NCBI GenBank assembly: GCA_910589415.1
Contig: OU342634.1
Coordinates: 17,915,144-17,979,143 of the forward strand
Length of the DNA: 64,000 bases
Reading direction: 5' to 3'
Origin: Malachius bipustulatus
Taxonomy: Eukaryota > Arthropoda > Insecta > Coleoptera > Melyridae
Position numbers and translations under genes: made by a program. A model generated the notes under the pieces. It was given only the letters and a program-made list of their open reading frames with translations. It made no database searches and was not told the origin of the DNA. Shown here one piece after another: positions 46,803 through 58,889 of the stretch. Each line of letters begins with the position of its first letter. Position 1 is the first letter of the stretch.

Positions 46803-48017
46803 CTATACAGGGTGTCCCATAATATGTGGGCAATCTCCCGGATTTGGGTAAATTTCGTAAAAATAAATGAAAAAATAGCTATAAAATTAATTCCTCAGAG
46901 ACACCCCTACAAAGATATTAGCTGTTGAAGTTGAGGGTTGAAAATCAATTTTTTGCAATAACTTTTTTATTTCTTGACCGATTTTGATAATTTTTGGTTT
47001 TATTTTGTATTATTTTGGACTGTTTAGAATAGTGTTTCATAATCTTTGGTAGCACACACATAGACCTCGGGATGGCATAACCCCCTCATTCACTTGAAAG
47101 AAAACAATAAAAATAATAATTTTACAGTTTTTTAAGGTTAATTTTCTTTTTATTTGACATTTTTTACATAAAAAATGTATCTTTATTTATTTCGATAGAG
47201 CGAACCGTTATCGAGATAAACGTCCTTCTAATAGGTGATGCGTCGCAGGAACTTTCTAAATTTCAAGTAAATTTTAACAAGATGGCTGATCTTTGACAGT
47301 AAATTGACCAGGAAACAAAACAATAACTTAATTAAATACACGTCAAATAGTGTCAAAGATTTTATTTCATGCAGATTCAATTCTAACTGATTTTCTGCGT
47401 ATTCAGCGTTTTTGTAACTCATTTTAAAATCAGTTAGAATTGAATCTGCATGAAATAAAATCTTTGACACTATTTGACGTGTATTTAATTAAGTTATTGT
47501 TTTGTTTCCTGGTCAATTTACTGTCAAAGATCAGCCATCTTGTTAAAATTTACTTGAAATTTAGAAAGTTCCTGCGACGCATCACCTATTAGAAGGACGT
47601 TTATCTCGATAACGGTTCGCTCTATCGAAATAAATAAGGATACATTTTTTATGTAAAAAAAGTCAAATAAAAAGAAAATTAACCTTAAAAAACTGTAAAA
47701 TTATTATTTTTATTGTTTTCTTTCAAGTGAATGAGGGGGTTATGCCATCCCGAGGTCTATGTGTGTGCTACCAAAGATTATGAAACACTATTCTAAACAG
47801 GCCCAAATAATACAAAATAAAACCAAAAATTATCAAAATCGGTCAAGAAATAAAAAAGTTATTTCAAAAAATTGATTTTCAACCCTCAACTTCAACAGCT
47901 AATATCTTTGTAGGGGTGTCTCTGAGGAATTCATTTTATAGCTATTTTTTCATTTATTTTTACGAAATTTACCCAAATCCGGGAGATTGCCCACATATTA
48001 TGGGACAGCCTGTATAG
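46803..48017. mobile_element. 1215-bp near-perfect palindrome (592-bp arms, 31-nt loop)
   Basis: The left arm 46803-47394 and right arm 47426-48017 are equal in length and pair throughout with only occasional mismatches. Ends are ctatacagggtgtcccataa and its reverse complement with one change. The loop is 47395-47425. It would fold into a long hairpin if transcribed. No protein is encoded. Equal arms and few mismatches indicate a young element or active arm homogenisation. Confidence 0.95.
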
Positions 48018-49270
48018 AAACTCTAGATTAAGCTAGATCATGGCAGTTACAACTGGAGCTTTTATCGTTCCCAATAAAATCTTGGTCCCAAAGAAGATAA
48101 GGCGAGCACTGCTGATGTATTTATATCTTGGTCGTGAAAAAGTTCTCACTGTCCAACAAACCGAACGATCTATTTAGTTGGATTTAGATTCAGATTAGAT
48201 ATTTTAAAATTTTGATAGAAATTTCTCTAAATTACCCAGCAAATCCAAACTCGGCTTGAGTAGAATAATTAATTTACAGAACTGCTACGTATTTTTTTTT
48301 TGAGTGATTAACGTGTATTGCACTTCAAAAAAGTAGACCTATCAAAATATTTAATTAAAAAAGTTTTATGAGCGCTTTTATTATATATTGTATGTTAGTA
48401 TATCTTCCTTGACGTTAATTAAAGGCAGAGCCTCTCTACTCCTCGAAATTTCCAATTGAAATTGATATCACTAAGATAGAAATACTTCATCAGTGAAAAT
48501 CAATGAACTAGATAATTAAATTAGAATGTGATTTAATGTCTTTATACCTACGAGATAATATTTCCCGGGTACGCGTAATTACTCGCTTTTGTCTACCTCA
48601 TGATGTACTGTTTCTGTACTCGTAATATATTATATTATGGGAGCTAAGAAGTTTCACGCAAGAATGCTGCATACTCATATTTCAGTACAAGCACGACACT
48701 CGGGTGCTGCTGGAAATTCCGGAAGATTAGACTCGCATCTCCTTCGGGAACGTATAAAACTATTTGTCCGGCTACAAAAAGCGAATTTCGTCTCTCATAC
48801 AAGAAATGAAACAAAAGAGGCGTTGTTGGGAACATGTGGACAAGACAAAAGGAACTAACCAACCTTCTTTGAGTGTCCAGAAGGCGGCATCTCAAAAAGG
48901 GCTGATGAAATTAAGTGGTCACACGTGGTGTGAGGGATTGAGTTTCAATGAAGTTTCATTTGGCGCCGTTTGATCGATACATTGTCGTGCTTTTTGCTTT
49001 TATGCCAACATCTTCTAGAATCAGACTAGGCTAGAATATATTTTTTGTTTCGTTTTAGAGTGCGCCATCAGAGAGAGAAGACCAGTCTCATTAATAATGA
49101 GACTAGACCTGAATTTTAAACTCTTTGTAAGCAGAATTTTAAACTAATTAAAAAAAATTATACAGTGCGTCTCAGATCGGTGCTGCATTTATTGGGATCT
49201 CGGCTTTCTGTAGGAAATACGGAGAACGAGTAAATGGGGAAAATTTTAGAGATATCACAATCTCGGGGAA
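48018..49270. other. Non-coding stretch with small ORFs
   Basis: Open frames on both strands at 48637-48973 are GC-richer than the surroundings, but no domain is recognised. They may be the decayed 5' part of the pseudogene that follows. Confidence 0.35.
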
Positions 49271-49280
49271 AAAATAAAAG

Positions 49281-50400
49281 ATGGTAAAAGAGATGGCCCT
49301 ACTTCCCTACCTGCAATACTACAGAATGACGACGCTTATGAAGCAATTCATTCAGGCTGAGAGAATGGGTATTGAAAGCTCCACCTTGAGACAAAAGGCA
49401 AGATTCTCCCCTTTTTTCATCCACTTTTTCTATGCTAAAACTGTTTGGCTTTTTGCAGGATATGAGCAATCTTAAACACCGGATGGTCCCCAAGGAATTT
49501 GCTTTGTTTACTGATAAAGGGTTCTTCACCATTTGATAAATTTTGGTTCGGTCTATGAACCGATTTGTCCATTGAATAGCTTTTGATGAGATCCATGAAG
49601 AGCCAGAGAATGTGCTTGCTTGTTGGATTCGCGTAATGGTATCTATGTTAAACGTGTGCGAAGAAGTCAACGATATAAGCTAAACAGCAGGTTCTGTAAT
49701 CATCCTTCTCTCCCATTGACAGACAAACTAATATCAATCAGCAGTGGAGTTGTGGGTGATCCAGGTCTAAAAGGAGTGATTTCGAACCACTCACCATGCA
49801 TCTTTCGAAGAATGTCCAGAATGAAGCGAGGTTAAACAAGCAATTGAAAGAGTACTTCAAATTTGAGTTGGCCCCTTACCCAATGGCGCTGTTTAATGAA
49901 CGGAATGCGAAAGGGGACCAAATCAAAATTTCACGGAGCTTTCACTCCAGACTCTGAAAACGTCTCTCTCAATGCGAACACACCTATGTAGTGGTATATG
50001 ATGGGGGATATCTCCTGCATACTGTCATCTATCATCGAAACTTATCTATACGGGCGTTTGTATATATATATGGCTATCTAAGTCAGGTAAACGTGTAACC
50101 ATTTTTGCAGGAAGGTGTCAGTGATATTTGACGGGTACTTAGAGGACGTGACGATTGGAGTACAAAATCCGCAGAGCGGTTGAGACGATATACTGCTTCT
50201 TGCAGATAAATTGTTCTTGACTCCTCTACGTTCATTACAGTACCCCAGGAAAATATGTCGAATGACCAAAACAAAGAAAGCCTCATTCAACATCCATATG
50301 CTCTGCATTCTCTCTCGAAGGGGTTGAAACGTCGAATTGGAAGTAGAAGTGACCAGTGGGTTTGAACAGTTTCTTCACGCTTTTACTGGATGTGTCACCT
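49281..50400 (+). pseudogene. Decayed copy of a multi-copy insect gene with a PIN/FEN1-like segment
   Basis: Conserved pieces appear in order but in different frames and with stops. They are YYRMTTLMKQFIQAERMG (from 49314), HFFYAKTVWLF (49420), MSNLKHRMVPKEFALFTDKG (49462), TDLSIE (49560), PLTDKLISISSGVVGDPGLK (49715), LKEYFKFELAPYPMALFNE (49845), YVVVYDGGYLLHTVIYHRN (49990) and VSVIFDGYLEDVT (50116). They agree with a large uncharacterised protein repeated in many insect and other animal genomes. Its C-terminal part has a VxFDGY block like the nuclease domain of FEN1-type enzymes. At least six frameshifts or stops make it non-functional. Family recognition is from memory. Confidence 0.6.
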
Positions 50401-51990
50401 CCCCTGCCCTTTTCTGACAAGAAAAAGGAAATTGTGGGGTCAATTTCAGAAGGGGCTAATTAATCTGATTTGCAAGATCAAAAATTAGGTAATTATCCTT
50501 TTTACATGGTTTTATGTCTGTTGTCTCAATTCTTCAAAAATCCATTTTTACCTTTTTTCGTTTTTTTTCAAAATGTAAGTGAACTAAATCTCACAGACTT
50601 CGTTTTGTCCTTTAAAATGAAAGCAAATTAAATGATTTTGTTTCCAAAGACTTTTCTCACAGAAAGAGCAAATTTGCCAATATTTTGCACCGGACGAGAG
50701 AAAAACTTAAAGTTGCCAATTTTCGAGAAAAATTGACCATCTGCGAAGGGCCATAGCTTGGCCCCTATAGGGTTTTATAAAGTTTCGGTTGAATTAAAAT
50801 TGTTATAAATTTAATTTACTAAAAAAAAATACAAAATTTTGTTTGTTGAAAAACGAATAGTTTATGACGTTTAGAACAAAAAAGAAAAAAGTACAAAAAG
50901 TTCGCAGTTTTTTGCGTGGTGCACAGAGAGCACAATTTTTTTTAGTTAAAGCACCACTCTAACTGGTCCATACAACATACCAAAAAACCAGAACTACATC
51001 AAGCTTTGCGATTTTAAGCATTTTTTTAGTAGCAACAATTCTACTTGGCTATCCAGGTTGTTTTAAAGGACTTAAAAGACTTGAAAAATTTAATGTAAGT
51101 GAGTAAAATAATTGGTCTTTATAAAAAACAGTACCTTTCCAATTACCAATTAACATAACTTATTATTGTTCACCATTAAAACTATTACCGTTATTAACGA
51201 TTTCTTACTATGATGGTTTTATATAAGTAATTATTATTGAGTCAAAGCCGCCTAAAATATATTTTTCCACCCCAAGAAAATAAGGTTAGCGGTTCCGGAA
51301 TTTTTTTCCTCTGGTATATGATGAAAGCAATTATGCATTCTAGCGCTATTATGAGCGCAGAGTATTTTACCCGTGGAAGTATTATTTATTACCTGAGATG
51401 AATTATGTAGCTAACTGCTTTAGGAACAACAAAGCAAGCTCTAAACAAAGAGAAAATTAAATCACACCGGAATTACCTTTACACTGAAATAAATACAACT
51501 TAGACGTTCCTTTGGGTAATTTGCTGGCCATGGTAATCCAGCATCCATCTTGCCAACTCAGGAATAAAATGCAGTCTTTTTATTTTAGCTCGAGGGAAGC
51601 AATTTAATTAACAATCTCATCTCGAATTAGAATCTCCCGAGTTTTCCACTCATAAAAATATATTAAAATATATTAACTTATAGTATTTAACGTGTGGAAA
51701 CTGCAATTACGCGGAAAAATTGCTTTAACCGTTTCCACTCGCTGGAAATTAAATTTAGAGAATGTCTGATTTGATCACACCTAAATAAAATATTCTCATC
51801 ATTTTAGCATTTGTTAAATTAATTTATTTTTTAATTTTTAGCATTTATTTTAGCAAAAATTAAAAAATCTTATGTTATACACGGCAATACGTGATGGAAG
51901 ATTATGGCTATGTCTCTTGATTTTAAGAAAATTTTATTGTTGGAGTGGATAGAGACCCGTTAAAGGGGCATTTTAAAATGATATTCATGA
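50401..51990. other. Non-coding AT-rich stretch
   Basis: No ORF above 60 codons, repeat or RNA gene recognised. Confidence 0.4.
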
Positions 51991-51995
51991 TGTAT

Positions 51996-52465
51996 GTACA
52001 GAGTGTCGCAAAAATATGAAACATATCAAAGTTAAGTTTTTTAAATGTCATGCTCCTAAAAATGTTATTGCATTTTTAGAATGTCTGAGAAGAAACAAAT
52101 AGAATGCTTATGTATGAAAATCGTGAGTGAAAATCGTAATTTCACAACTTCAAAGCCATTTACAACGAAAATGGTTCGAAATAGAGAAAAACGGTTTACA
52201 TGCCCCTGTCTTAACTTTTTATGTTCTATTCCATGGCACAGAAAGATTTGTACAATTTTTTATTTTTTTATTTAGCGATCAGATTTTTAACACCTTGTAT
52301 AATATACATCACAGGACAGTACATAAATTCCTCCATCTTGAGCCGTTTTCTTTGTACACTACAATGCTATACACTGTTAAATCCACTTATTCAGAAACAA
52401 AAATTTATTAAAATCAAGGGACATATTCCGTGGCATATAACGTGTATGTATAACCCTGTATTATA
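51996..52465. mobile_element. Degenerate relative of the 20-kb palindrome family
   Basis: Starts with a tacagagtgtcgc word. It contains cacaacttcaaagcc and aaacggtttacatgcccctg, matching cttcaaagcagtctag and aaaacggtctacatgtccct in the 20446-21308 arms. A caccttgtataat end occurs near 52290 and an accctgtatta end near 52455. The arms are no longer complete. Confidence 0.45.
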
Positions 52466-52469
52466 TTTA

Positions 52470-53440
52470 GTCTAAGCATTTTTTTTTTTGTCAAATTTTA
52501 ATTGCGTCTTTGAAATTTTCATGTAAAAATCATTATCTCTGGAATAGGGAGAAATTTTCTGTGAACAGTTGTCGCATCTGATTGTAACACAACTTGGAAA
52601 ACTGTATTACAGTTGGACCGTGAATTTATTATTATCTTCTCAAAAAATCGAAAATGTTTCCAAAAAAAAATTTTTTTGCAGCTCTGAATCGTTTAATTCC
52701 AAGACAGAAACATCTCACGTTAACCATAATATAACCATCAAAATACCAATCGTGACTTATTATCATCATCAAATATACAGACAAGTATATCCCGCAATCC
52801 TCGGAGGACGCACATTATTCATATTTCGGGAGTCGGGTTCTGTCTAGTCGGGTTCAAGTTGATATTTGAAAACAATCATAGCAATTCTCTTCCTGACCGT
52901 GCCAGTCTGCTGACTAGCCGATAACGTCCCAGGACTAAAACCGTGACCCATCACAGGTGCAGATAAGGGCACTCGAGCTGAACGGTCAACACAGAACGGC
53001 TTATCACAGAGGAAAACAAATTATCCTTCCCTGTTTTGACCATTTATTTAAATCGCCTGAACGAGGATACGTTCCCGACTGCCAAGCAAAGAAAACATTT
53101 CTGGTTTGAAATTTATTGCGCGGATACGATTTTGATGAAACATTAATAAAAGGTGTATTTTTCTATACCGGGTGTTTAAAAATGACAAAATAAAAATTGG
53201 AATTTAATTAACTATTAAACTATGCCATTTGAGCCTTATCCTTTAGGATAATATTTTATCCGGAAAATATTCTGTATAAAAAATTCAGCTCCATAAATGG
53301 TTGGAGCTAAAATCTCAAATTCTGGATAAGGACTCTGAATTTCAAAATTTTCCAAACATGTTTGATGACTTATGAGAGTTGTTCTACGAAGACCCTAAAT
53401 TTACAAAAAAAAAAATATATTTCTTGCTTGCTAGTTGCTG
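52470..53440. other. Non-coding stretch
   Basis: A GC-richer patch at about 52800-53100 has no open frame of useful length. A taccgggtgtttaaa word at 53167 may be another decayed repeat end. Confidence 0.4.
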
Positions 53441-53443
53441 AAT

Positions 53444-53780
53444 GTACAGGGTGGTCCATTACTTATGTCCACTCCCGAAATAGAGGTTAATTTAAAAGAT
53501 AAAAAATTGAAACTTTGAGAATTCGTGTAACTAATATATAACCACGAAATGGCATACATAATAAGTTTCATTATTTTTTTTTTCGTTCGGGCACCAGCGA
53601 TAGAAAATTGTATTTTTTTTATTTATTTATTTAAAATTGTAATTTTTAGTGCAGCTCGGTTTTGAATCGAATTCTCTAAAAATCGCTAACATGAAATTTA
53701 ATATGCATATTAGAGGTTAAAAGAGTTTAAAAAGAAATATTTCAAATTGAAAAGAGTAAGCAAACTTTATTGACAAAGTG
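53444..53780. mobile_element. Left end of a TACAGGGTGG-type repeat
   Basis: Begins gtacagggtggtccattact and runs into cgttcgggcaccagcg with AT-rich tracts. The terminal word and layout match the other families. No opposite end was identified. Confidence 0.4.
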
Positions 53781-56700
53781 AGCTGCCTGTGAATCGCAGG
53801 TTGCATAAATACACAGCATATAGTCCAATAAAGTCTAAAAAGTCATACGTATCAATTAAGAATACACATCCTTTTGATAGTTCGATTTATTTTGTTTCAT
53901 ATACTGGTTCTCGTAGAAACCGTCCAGTTTGTCTAAACACTCCATCCCGCATAAATAAGTATACGTCAACATTGGTTTTGAATGAGAATTAAATGCACAA
54001 CACAGAGGATAGAATGTCATTACGTGAATAAATTTTATGTAGTTGTCAGTGGCTCTCAAACTGACGTACGCGGTTCAATTCAATGTTTGAATGATTCCTT
54101 CAATAATTTTCGCTCGTTCACAACTTGACAATAATTAACTGTTTGACATTTTCTGGTGAAATTAAAAATATTAATTCGGACGGTTAGTGTGACGTCACAT
54201 CTGACTTTTTAAAGTTAATCCTACTATAAGTACCGATCAGTCATTTGGACATAGTTTAAAATACATAAATTTAATTTTTTATGAGTAAATATGAGTAAAA
54301 TGGAAATTGTCATATTGAGATGAACTAAATCAAATTGAAATCTAGTTAATATTCAAAACATGAGGAAACACAAACATTTCCAGAACGCAACAATACCGCA
54401 GGAGCACCCATTCGTTTTAATGGATATACCGTTGTTCAACAATAATTATTGTTATTTGTATGTAGATATTACTGACAAGAAACTGACAAAGGAATTAGTC
54501 CCAGAAACGGCTTTGATAACGTCTCTTTAGAGGCTTTAGAGTTTCCTGAAGCTTGTAAGTTACATAATGAAAGGTTAATTAATAAAATTCATTAACCTTT
54601 CGTAATACTACTGAACAAGAAAATGTGGTCAAAATTACTTTATTCAATCAACATATTGTTCATGCCCGTAAAAAACGTGAATTAATTAATTGTAGCAAAC
54701 TTTAGAGGTGCAAATAGACTTTGAGAACTTTTAGACATGACAGGTAACCGCGTGCCCTCTATTTTCAAACCTGAGTTAGTGTTCTATACTGAAGTTATTA
54801 CTTAATGTTCATTTTTAAAGTTTTTCGTTTGCTGTTAGATAAAATTTTTATCTAAGACTTTATAGGACCGTTGAATATTAATGACAATTCAATTGAATAA
54901 TAACATCATTATTAAATCGTTAAACGTCACTGCTTCTGTTGTACCTACATAAAACCAAATTTCAAAATGTTGCCTACCTTATTCTGCGTGCTGTTTGAGT
55001 GACTGAAGAATCCCAAAAGGTCAATTTTATGTTCCTTAATATCACGCTTTTGATACTGAAAATGTGAATAATCCTTGTCCTTCTCGAATTTGCCAATTTC
55101 TTAATTTTCGAGGATTTCGACTTTCTAGGATGAATCCTTGATCTAGGATTATTCAGTTACCTATAGTTGTAGATAAAGTATGGTATTCTACTCACGTATA
55201 ACAGTTATTACGCACTCAGATGTCACGTAAATTTCCAAATTGTGCTGGATAACAGACACCGTTATGATCTTTTTAAATATTATAAATAGGTAGCTTCTGT
55301 TGATAAATTATTAGATATGTATAATACAAGAATGATTTTATGTAGTGTGACGTAAATACATTCCATAGATAATAAAAACAGCTCGTCTGCAAGATTAAAA
55401 TGATCCACCAGAGTTGCTCTGAATAAATCTTCTGTTCTCTCTTTGAAGCTTCAACTAAGTGTGTGAATTTTTTTACATAAAGTTCTCACATATTTTATAA
55501 CCAGATGAATTTTGAATGATAGAGCACGTATAGGCTCTCATCGTCTAACCGGCAAAGAAGGCGATATATCGAGTTCACATACATGTTCTACATTCCCAAC
55601 TCAATTATTAAACTAAGCCACCAGCAGAAAATCGCGATAAAAACGAAAAGGCCACTTATTGGACCACGCTGACAATGACTGATGTCTCTGAGCAGACTCC
55701 ACTGAACTTTATTAAACTCCTCGCCTCTTTTAGTCTAGTCTTGGCTTTGGCTGTAATAGCGACCTATATGTATATACTAACTTTCCTCGATGCTGATATT
55801 GCATATTATAATCCCTAGTCATAACCTGAAATAGCTGAGCTTTCTAGCACATTAAATATTGGATGGAGTAAGAAGCGCGGATGCACAAATTTCTGCTACG
55901 TTCGTAGTTACTATATGACACTTATTTTTATCCAAAAATAAAATGAATATCGTGAGTGGTTCTCTATTTTTGTACAATATGAACCCTTTTAAACTTGATA
56001 TTTTTAAATATATATTTTTTTTGTAATTAACAAAATCAATAAATAACTATAACGTATAAATATTACCGTACCACGATAAAACATTTGGAAATTGTTGCGC
56101 AATTCTATTGAACTGACAACTATGAAAACGAAGTTTAGGTATGTGTCATCAAATTTCTAAATGTTTGAAAATAAAAACATTAAATTAAAAAGGAGATGAG
56201 AAACTTTTTCGACACGCCTACACTGATAAAACGATTCGGTTGAACCAAGAAGAATTTACTTATGAGGAGTAAATCATTTACTGGGATATGGCGAATTCAA
56301 TGTTGTATTTCGCTGAAGTTAACCATTAACTAAATTGTCTGAAGTGAAGATTCACTCCTGAAAAGTAAATGTGTATCTGTTTCAAATCTGAATGATATTT
56401 AAGTAGTAGCATTTACACACTTTCTTGAAGAAAATATAAGCTAGAGACAATTCGCAGTTTACCTTTTCGTTTTTACTATGATTGCTTCTGCGAAGTCAAG
56501 TACTGCTGTCAGTAAATATTCTATTTTTGGAACCTTTAGTTAATTTTCCATAAGTATGTGTTTAATTGCCTGAATAAAATATGTGGATTTTTTATAGAAG
56601 ATTGTAACTGTACACAAGAATATTGAAAATTTTTCTCTTAGTTGCCTTAAGTAAATGCATAATTCTTAAAAATAATATAACACAGGAATTTTGGTTTAGA

Positions 56701-56965
56701 ATAAAAACGCAAGTGCATGTTTTAATATAATATGTATATTGCATCCAATACTATAACAAAAACAATACGAGGTAGACAATGAATATGAAAAACAAATACT
56801 TAACTCTACATAAATCTAATATAATGGATAGATATACAAATAAATATCATAACTCTGAAATCTTCTATAAATAAAATAGTCATCCTCATACATGGTTTTT
56901 TTAATTTGAAATTAAGAAAGGGAAATAAAATTGTACTTATATGAGTTCTGTCATAACTTTCAACT
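53781..56965. other. Non-coding stretch
   Basis: Only chance-like short ORFs (for example 67 codons on each strand at about 53800-54060). It may include further 3' exons of the minus-strand gene that starts at 58885, but none was recognised. Confidence 0.4.
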
Positions 56966-56968
56966 TAC

Positions 56969-58885
56969 ATTTATATGGGTCGTTTGTATAACTGACGCTG
57001 GCTGCATTCGTGAAATTATGTTTCTTTTCAGAACTTCGCGTAAACCTACTGATGGTAAAATTTTCTCTATTTATTTCTTTTTCAGAGCCGTCTTTGTATA
57101 GATCACACAAAATTTCATAGGTGATGTCATGTTCTGAAAATGAATATAGGAACAATAATGGAAACTGTGTCCAACCTATAAATTACAATTAAGTGTTTAT
57201 CAGGAAGTAGCAGCATACTGATTACAAAACTCTATGCACCAGTTATGGTTGACGATACAAAGTATAACTTGACTAAAATAAAACATACATACCTTGGAAG
57301 ACGGTGGTAAAATTTTCCAATCCAATGTTAGTTAGTATATACTTCGCAACTCTTCGTCAGCCATTTTTATAACGTATTCCTCAGATGCCTGCGTATAGAT
57401 AAAGATTTTAAAAGATTTGCATCATGTAGTATACCTATATATATTATTTATTTATATACTTACCGATGTCACAAATAGTTTAAAATTTAAAAATAACATC
57501 CTCGTGCACCTTACGGCACCTATACACATTAAATATTACTTAAAATAAATATTCCAGTTTTGGAAGTCACTCATACGCAACGAGACAACGAAGAGAATGA
57601 ATACTGATTATGGAGAAGACTAAAAAGTAAAAAATGATGTAGAATAATCCTGTAGATTCAATAACATTTTTATCAAATTCATTTTACGTCGTACAAGTAT
57701 GAGCAAATCTTTGCAAGTGTTCATTTACGTTTGGGGAAACAATTTTCTATACAAGAGTATAATTTACCGCGTCAGAGTTTGGTGATTTTACGTGAAGTAA
57801 TAAACTGCTTTTAAACCTGAAATATCATACACTTCACGCAAGTCGTTTTGATACGGAAAATTAAGTGGACCTAACTAAAACTAGACTCGACATTTTCTTC
57901 TTATAAGTAAACATCTTTCTGACTGTAGGGTTTCTTAAAATTAGTCAAGTAAATTGTTTTCTACCGCGAATCAAACGTGAATTGAGACTCTCCTGCAGTC
58001 AAATAAACATTTTCTCCCATGAAGAAAATATATTTCAGAGAAATCGATATTAAGTAATTTGAGTTTAGTATAGATTATCCTAAAATCTTCAGAATTATTT
58101 TTTTCAGTGTATGTCTTAGTAAAGTCAATATCTCATTTAATTTATTTACCCGCTTATTGACGTTACTAAAACAAAACTGATAATTATCTGTCAAGCACTT
58201 CTGGAGATTAGTTTTCCCATTGAAGAGAAACTCGGCAAATTCATGACAGCTGTCTGCATCCCTTGCTTGATGTTCAATAATTTGTTCTAAAAGTCTGAGC
58301 CGACCGACCTGTATAATAATAACAAACAATGAGACGAAGAAGTCTCATCTTAATTAATTTAGTCTATAAAGTGATGTTAAAACAAAATAAACTTCATTCA
58401 CATGAAAAATATTTTTCTTAGCCTCGATCTTGGATATTAAACAGTATAAAAGCTTTCATCTCGAGGTTATTGCAATAAACCCCGTCGTGTTTATAAAAAT
58501 TATCACCTCAGAGTTCGTCTTTTCAATTTCCTTAAATTATTATCCCCATATTTTATGACTCCTTTAATCGATTTTCAATTAAACTTCCTCGAACACCTTA
58601 TAGGACGACGTCTATACACTTGAGGCGACATTATCTAATATCTGGGCAATAACTTACTGGTTTGAATCCAGCCCATTTAAGGGACCTCTGCAGTCTAGCA
58701 GCTTGACCGACGTCCAGCAGGATCTCGAGCCCTTTATTACTTTTGACAGCGTTTTCATCTCCTTCTTCTATTAAATTCTCGTCAGTGTTCGTCAATCTCT
58801 CTCCGGATTCCTGATGTCGTTCCAGGCTGGTTAATTCCCGACAGGAACTCACGTTCGCACTCCGCTTGTTCCCTAGCAGATCCAT
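56969..58885 (-). CDS. Candidate host gene, four exons, SAM-like domain, possible frameshift
   Basis: Minus-strand exon model. Exon 1 is 58885-58658, with the start ATG preceded in frame by TAG; it is Glu/Asn-rich, ends in SLKWAGFKP, and has donor GTAAGT. Exon 2 is 58308-58150, with acceptor attattatacag, begins VGRLRLLEQIIEHQ, and has donor GTAAAT. Exon 3 is 57388-57293, with donor GTATGT. Exon 4 is 57133-56969, with acceptor ttcattttcag and donor GTAAGT. Exons 1 and 2 join in phase 0. The end of exon 3 (LTNIGLENFTTVFQ) and start of exon 4 (EHDITYEILCDL) join in phase and read as the core of a SAM protein-interaction domain. Exon 3 needs a 2-nt frame change after ADEELRSI to keep the frame open. 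Later exons were not found. The gene is not identified, and a pseudogene is possible. Confidence 0.45.
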
Positions 58886-58889
58886 GTGT

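Noticed and set aside
49299..49670. 123-codon minus-strand ORF
   Set aside because: Antisense to the decayed protein blocks readable on the plus strand.
52900..52960. Second hammerhead-like word (gataacgtcccaggactaaaac)
   Set aside because: A short gtcc/ggac stem exists, but two core positions and the GAAA box are wrong.
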